From contig JABIRQ010000421.1 in the NCBI GenBank assembly GCA_018699755.1, forward strand, positions 1 to 5,206: a stretch of DNA of 5,206 nt, written 5' to 3'. Below, piece by piece: positions 1 to 5,066 of this stretch (positions within the stretch are counted from its first letter, which is position 1; every line of letters begins with the position of its first letter). Under the pieces are notes generated by a model. The model saw only the letters and a list, made by a program, of their open reading frames with translations. It made no database searches and was not told the DNA's origin. This DNA comes from Rhodospirillaceae bacterium (GTDB lineage Bacteria; Pseudomonadota; Alphaproteobacteria; CADEGL01). Both the position numbers and the translations under genes were made by a program.

Positions 1-1310
1 AAGACGGCGCCGCGCTCGGCCAAACGGTCGTGCAGGGAAGAGCGGCGGACGCCGCGCGCCGTCGCGGGCTGGCGGAAGGGCCAGTGATGGTCGTAGAGCA
101 CGCCCAGGATCTCGACCGTGCGGTCGTGGAGATAGCGCTTGTTGGTCTGGAAGGGGAAGACCCGGCGGATATCGACATCCCACAGGTCCATGGTCGGCTC
201 GCCCGCGACCATCCACTCGGCGACTGCCTTGCCCGCGCCCGCGCCCGCGCCGATGCCGACCGAGTTGAAGCCGGCCAGGACATAGTAGTTCCGGAGCTGC
301 GGCGCTTCGCCCAGCATGTATCGGTTGTCCGGCGTGAAGCTTTCCGGGCCGACGAAGAGCTGCCGGATCTCGGCGGTTTCCAGGACCGGCACCCGCTCCA
401 GCGCGAAGTTCAGCAGGGATTCGAAATGGTCCCAGTCCTCGGGCAGGGCGTCGAACTCGAAATCCTCGGGGATGCCGTCCATGCCCCAGGGCTTGGCCGT
501 CTGCTCGAAGCCGCCGATCAAAAGCTTGCCCGCGTCTTCCTTGTAGTAGGTGCGCCCGTCGTAGTCGCGCAGGCTCGGCGTCATGGGGACCAGTCCGGCC
601 ATGGGCTGGGTGACGATGTAGAAATGCTCGGCCGCGTGCAGCGGCACGGGCACGCCGACCGCTTCGCCCAGCTCGCGGCCCCACATGCCGCCGCAATTGA
701 CGGCGTAGTCGCAGGCGATCTCGCCCCGGTCGGTCGAAACGCCGGTGACCGCGCCGCCCTTGGTGTGGACGGCCGTGACCTTGACGTTCTCGAAGACCTT
801 CGCGCCGCTCATGCGCGCTCCTTTGGCCAGGGCGGCGCATGTGTCGGTCGGGTTGGTCTGGCCGTCGCCCGGAATCCAGATCGCGCCGACCAGATCCTCG
901 GTGCGCATCAGGGGCCATTTCCCGCCGGCTTCCTCGGACGAGATCACGTCGACCTCGACGCCGAAGCATTTGCCCATGCCGGCCTGACGGCGGAATTCCT
1001 CCATCCGCGCCTCTGTGCGCGCGACGGCGACGCTGCCGCGCCGCGTATAGCCGGTCGCCTGGCCGGTCTCGGCCTCCAGCTTCTCGTAGAGCTCGGTGCC
1101 GTAGCAGGCGAGGCGGGTCAGGTTGTGGGTCGCGCGGATCTGGCCGACCAGCCCGGCGGCGTGCCAGGTCGTGCCCGAGGAAAGCTGCTTGCGCTCCAGC
1201 ACCACGACATCGGTCCAGCCGAGCTTGGTCAGGTGATAGGCGACCGAACAGCCGGCGATGCCGCCGCCGATGACGACGACCTGGGCCTGGGTCGGAAACG
1301 TGTCGGCCAT
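1..1310 (-). CDS. Dimethylglycine/sarcosine dehydrogenase-type FAD oxidoreductase (3' end outside window)
   Basis: Probable demethylating flavoenzyme of the dimethylglycine/sarcosine dehydrogenase family, which oxidises N-methyl groups and usually passes the one-carbon unit to tetrahydrofolate through a C-terminal GcvT-like domain. Seen: ATG at 1310-1308 preceded by GGAGGGG about 7 bases upstream; 436 codons are in the window with no stop. A Rossmann FAD motif GGGIAG lies at residues 15-20, with the ribose-binding acidic residue E39. SGTTWHAAGL (45-54) follows; its histidine (H50) matches the position that carries covalent FAD in characterised dimethylglycine dehydrogenases (family knowledge). 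YYVLAGFNSVGIG (342-354) is the second FAD-contact region. DHHWPFRQP and ARGVRRS (from 407 on) match the linker domain before the GcvT part. Family members are about 800 residues, so roughly half the protein is missing and the folate domain is not visible. The exact substrate (dimethylglycine, sarcosine or another methylated amine) cannot be told. Divergent from the dehydrogenase at 1642. Confidence 0.9.
   Translation of the reverse strand, partial: MADTFPTQAQVVVIGGGIAGCSVAYHLTKLGWTDVVVLERKQLSSGTTWHAAGLVGQIRATHNLTRLACYGTELYEKLEAETGQATGYTRRGSVAVARTEARMEEFRRQAGMGKCFGVEVDVISSEEAGGKWPLMRTEDLVGAIWIPGDGQTNPTDTCAALAKGARMSGAKVFENVKVTAVHTKGGAVTGVSTDRGEIACDYAVNCGGMWGRELGEAVGVPVPLHAAEHFYIVTQPMAGLVPMTPSLRDYDGRTYYKEDAGKLLIGGFEQTAKPWGMDGIPEDFEFDALPEDWDHFESLLNFALERVPVLETAEIRQLFVGPESFTPDNRYMLGEAPQLRNYYVLAGFNSVGIGAGAGAGKAVAEWMVAGEPTMDLWDVDIRRVFPFQTNKRYLHDRTVEILGVLYDHHWPFRQPATARGVRRSSLHDRLAERGAV
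231..251. repeat. Hexanucleotide microsatellite (GCCCGC)3 + GCC inside the flavoenzyme gene
   Basis: Three perfect GCCCGC units plus GCC. On the coding (minus) strand it encodes alternating Gly-Ala at residues 354-360, in the glycine-rich FAD-contact stretch before K361. Slippage by one unit would stay in frame and add or remove Gly-Ala. Confidence 0.75.
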
Positions 1311-1428
1311 CGCTGTCCCCTCCGCGCGGTGCACCCGGACTCCCGTAGCATCGCCGCGCCGGAAGGCGCAACCGCGCGCGAGACAGGCCTGGGCTGGCAG
1401 GCTGTTGAAATAAGGAGCGTTGTGCCAA

Positions 1429-1471
1429 CCATCCTTCGAGACGCGCGCCTCGCACGCTCCTCAGGATGAGG
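1429..1471 (+). repeat. Dispersed palindromic repeat, copy 1
   Basis: Begins CCATCCTTCGAGACG and ends CTCCTCAGGATGAGG. It can fold on itself: CATCCT (1430-1435) pairs with AGGATG (1463-1468), with inner GAG/CTC and GC-rich pairing. I recognise the ends CCTTCGAGACG and CTCCTCAGGATGAGG as a repeat scattered through intergenic DNA of many alphaproteobacteria; that recognition is from memory, not a search. The GC-rich middle is the variable part, as expected for such elements. Confidence 0.75.
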
Positions 1472-1487
1472 AAAAACGATACTTAAG

Positions 1488-1526
1488 CCTCACCCTGAGG
1501 AGGCCCGTAGGGCCGTCTCGAAGGGT
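1488..1526 (-). repeat. Dispersed palindromic repeat, copy 2 (inverted relative to copy 1)
   Basis: Read on the minus strand it starts ACCCTTCGAGACG and ends CTCCTCAGGGTGAGG, matching copy 1 over both ends with a different middle. Internally ACCCT (1492-1496) pairs with AGGGT (1522-1526), and GGCCC (1502-1506) pairs with GGGCC (1510-1514) around a GTA loop. Together with copy 1 it forms a large inverted repeat with about 16 bases between the copies (1472-1487). Confidence 0.75.
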
Positions 1527-1560
1527 CTGTTTGCCTTCTTCGACACCCTGTTAGGCCCCG

Positions 1561-1589
1561 TTGTCCCGCTACGGCCGCGCCGCTACCAT
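1561..1589 (+). promoter_or_regulatory. Candidate sigma70-type promoter for the dehydrogenase gene
   Basis: TTGTCC at 1561-1566 and TACCAT at 1584-1589 are 17 bases apart; each matches the consensus at 4 of 6 positions. The implied start near 1596 gives a leader of about 46 bases before the ATG at 1642. It lies just right of the paired repeat. In DNA this GC-rich, a match of this quality may be chance. Confidence 0.25.
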
Positions 1590-1641
1590 GCCGGCCGAAA
1601 TGCCGCCGCGCCGCGGCGCATCCATGCAGGGGGAGAACACC

Positions 1642-2562
1642 ATGGCAGGCAAGAAGGTCGCGTTTCTGGGGCTCGGCGTGATGGGATATCCGATGGCGGG
1701 CCATCTGGCCGCCGCCGGCCATGACGTGGTGGTCTACAACCGCTCGAAGACCAAGGCGACGTCCTGGGCCAAGAAGCACAAGGGCAGGGCGGCGGCGACC
1801 CCGGCGGCGGCGGCCAAGGACCGCGACATCGTGTTCTGCTGCGTCGGCAACGACGACGACGTGCGTTCGGTCGTCTACGGCAAGGACGGCGCCTTCGCCG
1901 GCATGAAGAAGGGCGCGGTCTTCGTCGACCACACCACGGCCTCGGCCGATCTGGCGCGCGAGTTGGAGGCGGAGGCCAAGAAGGCGGGACTCGGCTTCGT
2001 CGATGCGCCGGTTTCGGGCGGCGAGGCGGGCGCGATCAACGGCCAGCTCACCGTCATGTGCGGCGGGCAGAAGGCGGCCTTCGCCAAGACCAAGCCGGTG
2101 ATGGATTGCTACGGCAAGGCGGTCACCCTGATGGGCCCGGCCGGCTCCGGCCAGCTTACCAAGATGGTCAACCAGATATGCATCGCCGGGGTCGTCCAGG
2201 GCCTGGCCGAGGGCCTCAACTTCGGCATGCGCGCCGGGCTCGACTGCGATCTCGTGCTCGAGGTGATCGGCAAGGGCGCGGCCCAGTCCTGGCAGATGGA
2301 CAACCGGGGCAAGACGATGATCCGCGACAAGTTCGATTTCGGCTTCGCGGTCGACTGGATGCGCAAGGATCTCGGTATCTGCCTGGCCGAGGCCAACGGC
2401 AACGGCGCGCTGCTGCCCATGACCGCCCAGGTCGACCAGTTCTATCACCAGGTCCAGGGCCGGGGCGGCAAACGCTGGGACACGTCGAGCCTGATCCACC
2501 TGCTGGCCCATTCGGGCGAGCCCGCGAAGAAGAAGCCGACGCGCCGGGCAAAGAAGAAGTAG
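1642..2562 (+). CDS. NAD(P)-dependent beta-hydroxyacid dehydrogenase, 3-hydroxyisobutyrate dehydrogenase family
   Basis: 306-residue cytosolic oxidoreductase interconverting a beta-hydroxyacid and its semialdehyde. Seen: Rossmann motif GLGVMG (10-15); VYNRS (31-35), where the Asn-Arg pair at the end of strand 2 suggests NADP preference; substrate-binding signature DAPVSGGEAGA (121-131); GSGQLTKMVNQ (168-178) with probable catalytic K174 and N178; KDLGICLAEA (242-251) in the helical C-terminal domain. Length fits the family (about 290-300) plus a basic tail, AKKKPTRRAKKK (295-306), absent from typical members. The start at 1642 is chosen because AGGGGGAG at 1628-1635 sits 6 bases upstream and the protein then begins directly with the nucleotide-binding fold; the in-frame ATGs at 1588, 1603 and 1624 add residues with no family counterpart. 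Substrate could be 3-hydroxyisobutyrate, tartronate semialdehyde or succinic semialdehyde; sequence alone does not decide. Convergent with the AraC gene. Confidence 0.92.
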   Translation: MAGKKVAFLGLGVMGYPMAGHLAAAGHDVVVYNRSKTKATSWAKKHKGRAAATPAAAAKDRDIVFCCVGNDDDVRSVVYGKDGAFAGMKKGAVFVDHTTASADLARELEAEAKKAGLGFVDAPVSGGEAGAINGQLTVMCGGQKAAFAKTKPVMDCYGKAVTLMGPAGSGQLTKMVNQICIAGVVQGLAEGLNFGMRAGLDCDLVLEVIGKGAAQSWQMDNRGKTMIRDKFDFGFAVDWMRKDLGICLAEANGNGALLPMTAQVDQFYHQVQGRGGKRWDTSSLIHLLAHSGEPAKKKPTRRAKKK

Positions 2563-2566
2563 GGAC

Positions 2567-2578
2567 GGGAACCTTCCC
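2567..2578. terminator. Tiny inverted repeat between convergent genes, possible weak bidirectional terminator
   Basis: GGGAACCTTCCC, a perfect short palindrome, fills most of the 16-base gap between the dehydrogenase and the AraC-type gene. Only four base pairs with a four-base loop can form and no T tract follows, so terminator activity is doubtful. No other terminator fits in this gap. Confidence 0.15.
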
Positions 2579-3457
2579 TCAATCCGCTAGGGCAACTCCG
2601 TCGAGCAGCCCCGCGGGAACTGCGTTCCGACCTTCGCGCAGCGTCCGGTAACGCCCTGGCGTGATGCCGTAGGCGGCCTTGAAACTGCGGGTCATATGGG
2701 CCTGGTCCGAAAAGCCTGTCTCGGCGGCGACGGCGGCAAGCGTCCCGGCGCCCTGGCCCAATTCGTTCCGCGCCCGGTCGAGCCTGCGCATCAAGGCGTA
2801 GCGATAGGGGCTGGTGCCGCAGGCTGCCCGGAACTGCCGCGCCAGCGCGTAGCGGTCGAGACCCGTGGCCGCCTCCAACTCCTCCGAGCGCACGGTTCGA
2901 GCGCATTCGGCATCGAGAAAATCCCTGGCGCGGGCGAGTGCGGCGGTGTCCAGCCGTGCGGGCCGCCGGTCGGCAAGAGCCCGGGACGACGGTTCGCCGC
3001 GCAAGAGAGCTTCGGCGAGGGCGGTTATCAGCACATCGACGGCCAGCGGCGCTGACGCCATTTGCATCGCGGCTCGCAGGGTTGCCGCCAGCGAGGCATC
3101 GCGGGCGACGGGTTCGGGTACGAAGGGCAGCGGACGGGGCCGCCCCGTGATGGCTTCGACAGCGGCGGCAATCAGGCTGGGTCGGACATAGACGATGGCG
3201 TAGCCGAAGCCGCGCGCGTCGCCGGCGCGACCGTCATGCAACTCGTCCGGATGCAGAATCACGACCTCGCCGGGCATGCTGATGCACGCCGCGCCGCGAT
3301 AATCGAAGCCCTGGACCCCGTGTTCCGTCACCCCGATGGCGTAGGTGTCGTGGCGGTGCGGCGCGAAGGCCCGGCCGCCGAAACGGGCGGTCAGGATCTC
3401 GATTCCCTCGGCCGGGCGGGCGCTTCGAATCCAATCCCTGCTGGGCGCGTTGCGCAT
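2579..3457 (-). CDS. AraC-family transcriptional regulator
   Basis: 292-residue DNA-binding regulator. The N-terminal half is a cupin-like ligand-sensing domain of the AraC-binding type, with PHRHDTYAIGV (33-43) and the second conserved strand pair GEVVILHPDELHDG (63-76). The C-terminal part carries the two helix-turn-helix units of the AraC/XylS DNA-binding domain: the first around 189-212 (SEELEAATGLDRYALARQFR), the second around 238-271, including VAAETGFSDQAHMTRSFK and the family signature YGITPGRYR. Length is usual for the family. ATG at 3457 has a GGAGGG 12 bases upstream, longer than ideal spacing; no better start is visible. The gene is divergent from the LysE-family exporter over 81 bases, a pairing common in proteobacteria, so the natural inference is that it controls that exporter and itself in response to an exported or related small molecule. 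The ligand is unknown. Confidence 0.93.
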   Translation of the reverse strand: MRNAPSRDWIRSARPAEGIEILTARFGGRAFAPHRHDTYAIGVTEHGVQGFDYRGAACISMPGEVVILHPDELHDGRAGDARGFGYAIVYVRPSLIAAAVEAITGRPRPLPFVPEPVARDASLAATLRAAMQMASAPLAVDVLITALAEALLRGEPSSRALADRRPARLDTAALARARDFLDAECARTVRSEELEAATGLDRYALARQFRAACGTSPYRYALMRRLDRARNELGQGAGTLAAVAAETGFSDQAHMTRSFKAAYGITPGRYRTLREGRNAVPAGLLDGVALAD

Positions 3458-3538
3458 GATCGTTCAAGACCCTCCGTGGCCCGGCTGCCTAGATTGGCGG
3501 GTGTTGCTGGGCAGAAGTATGAGGGCTGCGGATGAGCG
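3458..3538. promoter_or_regulatory. Divergent araC-type/lysE-type promoter and operator region
   Basis: This 81-base gap must carry the exporter promoter and probably the operator of the regulator. A weak plus-strand candidate is TTGGCG (3494-3499), 18-base spacer, TATGAG (3518-3523), but its start point would fall at or next to the start codon and leave the ribosome site untranscribed. Short inverted repeats such as GCC/GGC around 3486-3498 and CTGCC/GGCAG at 3485-3514 are possible operator halves; none is long enough to be firm. Confidence 0.4.
3521..3525 (+). promoter_or_regulatory. Ribosome-binding site GAGGG ahead of the LysE-family gene
   Basis: GAGGG sits 6 bases before the ATG at 3532 but 13 bases before the TTG at 3539. 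The ATG is in the wrong frame for the exporter, whereas the TTG is in the right one. This site therefore decides the start question discussed in the exporter entry. Confidence 0.5.
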
Positions 3539-4132
3539 TTGACCAGATGGTTGGCCTTTCTCGTGTTTTCCTTCGTCGCGGCGATCACCCCGGGGCCGAG
3601 CAACGTGATTCTGACGGCGGCGGGCGCACGGGCCGGGATTTGGCGAGGTCTGCCTTGCTTGATGGGCGTCTCGCTCGGCATGGGCCTGATGATGTTCCTG
3701 GTCGCCTACGGCCTGGGCCAGTTCGTGCTGGACAACCCGGATATCCTGCGTGTCCTGCAATGGTGCGGGGCGGCTTTCCTGCTCTGGTTGGCCTGGCGGA
3801 TCGCCACGGCCAGCAGCGGCGGTCCGGCGGTGGAGGAGGGGCCGCCGGTCGGCTTTCTCGGTGCGGCCGGCTTCCAGTGGATCAACCCCAAGTCCTGGAC
3901 CGTGACAGCCGGCGCCGTCGGCGCCTATCTGCAGGGCGATGCGGGCGGCGCCTTCGCCCAGGCCCTGGGTTTTGGCCTGTTGTTCGTGGTCGCGGCCGTG
4001 CCGAGCGGATTTCTGTGGCTGGCCTTCGGGGCCGGCATGAAGCGCATCCTGGCGAGCGAACGGTCCCAGCGGGTCTTCTCGATCGCGATGGGCGTGCTTC
4101 TGGCGGCTTCGGTGGTGACGATTCTGGCCTAG
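3539..4132 (+). CDS. LysE-family amino-acid/small-molecule exporter (5' end possibly frameshifted)
   Basis: 197-residue inner-membrane protein of the LysE/RhtB exporter family. Seen: N-terminal hydrophobic helix with the family signature ITPGPSN (16-22); further hydrophobic segments near 38-63, 69-90, 105-130, 139-165 and 178-197; conserved WINPKSW (114-120) in the middle loop. Length is near the usual 200-210. The reading frame has a stop (TGA) at 3533-3535, so the only full-length start is TTG at 3539. An ATG at 3532 with an ideal GAGGG is 7 bases away in another frame; removing one base between 3542 and 3550 would join it to give MSVDQWLAFLVF or similar, a normal start for this family. Either a TTG is used, or there is a one-base insertion (real or a sequencing error). 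Probably regulated by the divergent AraC-type gene. Exported substrate unknown. The stop overlaps the mazG stop. Confidence 0.88.
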   Translation: MTRWLAFLVFSFVAAITPGPSNVILTAAGARAGIWRGLPCLMGVSLGMGLMMFLVAYGLGQFVLDNPDILRVLQWCGAAFLLWLAWRIATASSGGPAVEEGPPVGFLGAAGFQWINPKSWTVTAGAVGAYLQGDAGGAFAQALGFGLLFVVAAVPSGFLWLAFGAGMKRILASERSQRVFSIAMGVLLAASVVTILA

Positions 4133-4965
4133 TCCGAGGCTTCGGCCGCGCGCTCTTCTTCCTTCGCCCGATCCCAGAGGGCGTCGAGTTCGTCGAGGGT
4201 CATCGCGCCGGGGTCCCGGCCGGATTCGCGGCACAGGGCTTCGATGCGGCGGAAGCGGCGCTCGAACTTGGCGTTGGTGCCGCGCAGGGCGCTTTCGGGG
4301 TCCAGACGAAGGTGGCGGGCCAGGTTGACGGCGACGAACAGGATGTCGCCCAGTTCGTCCTCGAGCCTGTGTTTTCCGCCGCCGGTTTCCATCTCATAGC
4401 GCAGTTCGGCGATCTCTTCCTCGATCTTCGCCAGAATCGGCGCGGCCTCGGCCCAGTCGAAGCCGATCCGCGAGGCGCGTTTCTGCAATTTTTCGGCGCG
4501 CAGAAGGGCGGGGAGGGCGAGGGGCACGTCGTCGAGCACGCTCTCCGGTTCGCCGCCCGCTTTCTCGGCGCGCTCGGCCGCCTTCACATCCTCCCAGGCG
4601 ATCCGCTGGGCCGCTTCGGTCTCGACCGTTTCGTCGCCGAAGACGTGGGGGCCGAAAACGTGGGGATGGCGGCGCACCATCTTGTCCGAGATGGCGCCGG
4701 CGACATCCTCGAAGGCGAACAGCCCGGCTTCCTCGGCCATGCGCGCATGGAAAACGACCTGCAGCAGGAGATCGCCCAACTCGTCGCGCAGGTCGGCCGT
4801 GTCGCCGCGCTGGATCGCGTCGGCGACCTCGTAGGCTTCCTCGATCGTATAGGGCGCGATCGTCTCGAAGGTCTGTTCGATGTCCCAGGGGCAACCGCCC
4901 TCGGGGTCTCGCAGCCGCGCCATGATCTCGATGAGCCGTTGGATATTGGGAAGCGCCTGGGTCAT
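4129..4965 (-). CDS. mazG: Nucleoside triphosphate pyrophosphohydrolase MazG
   Basis: 278-residue cytosolic enzyme that hydrolyses (d)NTPs to NMP and pyrophosphate, clearing unwanted nucleotides and, in E. coli, lowering ppGpp. Seen: two MazG domains. The first has the hallmark LRDPEGGCPWDIEQT (18-32), metal-binding EEAYE (42-46) and DELGDLLLQ (61-69), then KMVRRHPHVFG (95-105). The second has EEEIAEL (182-188) and EDELGDILF (202-210). In MazG the acidic residues of these EExxE and ExxD motifs bind magnesium; all are present in both domains. Length fits the family (E. coli about 263). Start chosen at ATG 4965 because homology begins there; in-frame GTG at 4974 and TTG at 5043 would add unrelated residues. 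No clear Shine-Dalgarno is visible before 4965. Odd feature: PHVFG occurs twice in tandem (101-110) where most members have it once. No mazEF neighbours. Convergent with the exporter, sharing CTAG. Confidence 0.95.
   Translation of the reverse strand: MTQALPNIQRLIEIMARLRDPEGGCPWDIEQTFETIAPYTIEEAYEVADAIQRGDTADLRDELGDLLLQVVFHARMAEEAGLFAFEDVAGAISDKMVRRHPHVFGPHVFGDETVETEAAQRIAWEDVKAAERAEKAGGEPESVLDDVPLALPALLRAEKLQKRASRIGFDWAEAAPILAKIEEEIAELRYEMETGGGKHRLEDELGDILFVAVNLARHLRLDPESALRGTNAKFERRFRRIEALCRESGRDPGAMTLDELDALWDRAKEEERAAEASD
4637..4666. repeat. 15-base tandem duplication within mazG
   Basis: Unit 1 (4637-4651) is CCGAAGACGTGGGGG and unit 2 (4652-4666) is CCGAAAACGTGGGGA, identical at 13 of 15 positions. 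On the minus strand each encodes Pro-His-Val-Phe-Gly, giving PHVFG-PHVFG at residues 101-110. Both differences are synonymous, so the repeat is not brand new and the protein sequence has been kept. Confidence 0.85.
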
Positions 4966-4992
4966 GGGCGGCACATTACCCGACGGCACCGA

Positions 4993-5020
4993 CGGTGGGG
5001 AGGGCGCGGCCTGCCCACCG
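4993..5020. promoter_or_regulatory. Inverted repeat in the mazG leader
   Basis: CGGTGGG at 4993-4999 and CCCACCG at 5014-5020 are perfect 7-base arms around a 14-base loop. It starts 27 bases upstream of the mazG ATG, so in the transcript it could form a leader hairpin, or as DNA a protein-binding site. Function is inferred from position only. Confidence 0.3.
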
Positions 5021-5050
5021 CCTCGGACATCCGCCAATATCAATGTAGCG

Positions 5051-5066
5051 CATAATGTATATTATG
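5051..5066. promoter_or_regulatory. AT-rich palindrome CATAAT-GTAT-ATTATG upstream of mazG
   Basis: Perfect 6-base arms around GTAT. Each arm reads CATAAT on one strand, 5 of 6 matches to the sigma70 -10 box TATAAT, so the site could be a -10 box on either strand or an operator. On the minus strand, facing mazG, no good -35 lies 16-18 bases upstream. The leader to mazG would be roughly 90 bases. Confidence 0.3.

Larger units (their letters stand above)
1311..1641. other. Divergent intergenic control region between the flavoenzyme and dehydrogenase genes
   Basis: This 331-base stretch holds no gene I can support. From left to right it contains the leader of the minus-strand flavoenzyme, a short perfect hairpin (GCGCC, GGAA loop, GGCGC at 1356-1369), the paired palindromic repeat at 1429-1526, and the leader and promoter candidate of the plus-strand dehydrogenase. 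Open frames crossing it on either strand are continuations of antisense frames. Two divergent promoters must lie here unless one gene is read from further away. I see no strong consensus promoter for the minus-strand gene. Confidence 0.7.

Noticed and set aside
30..1469. 479-codon open frame on the plus strand
   Set aside because: It is antisense to the flavoenzyme, whose FAD motifs are unmistakable. Long antisense frames are expected in GC-rich DNA with biased third positions. The translation is rich in Arg, Ala, Gly and Asp and shows no domain; its end runs into the palindromic repeat.
1429..1526. Paired inverted repeat as an insertion sequence or miniature transposon
   Set aside because: No transposase, no clear target-site duplication at the ends, and each copy is itself a palindrome, which fits a REP-like intergenic element better.
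1483..2511. 342-codon open frame on the minus strand
   Set aside because: Antisense to the beta-hydroxyacid dehydrogenase, low-complexity His/Ala/Arg/Gly-rich translation, no family resemblance, and it reaches into the intergenic repeat.
3464..4234. 256-codon open frame on the minus strand
   Set aside because: Antisense to the exporter, with a strongly basic His/Arg/Gln-rich translation typical of a shadow frame.
4129..4965. MazG as part of a toxin-antitoxin or defence module
   Set aside because: No mazE/mazF or other toxin, antitoxin or phage-related gene is in the window; MazG here looks like the housekeeping two-domain enzyme.
3532..5055. 507-codon open frame on the plus strand starting at the ATG with the ideal ribosome site
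   Set aside because: It is out of frame with the exporter and then antisense to mazG. The translation shows no domain. The good ATG is better explained as the original exporter start.
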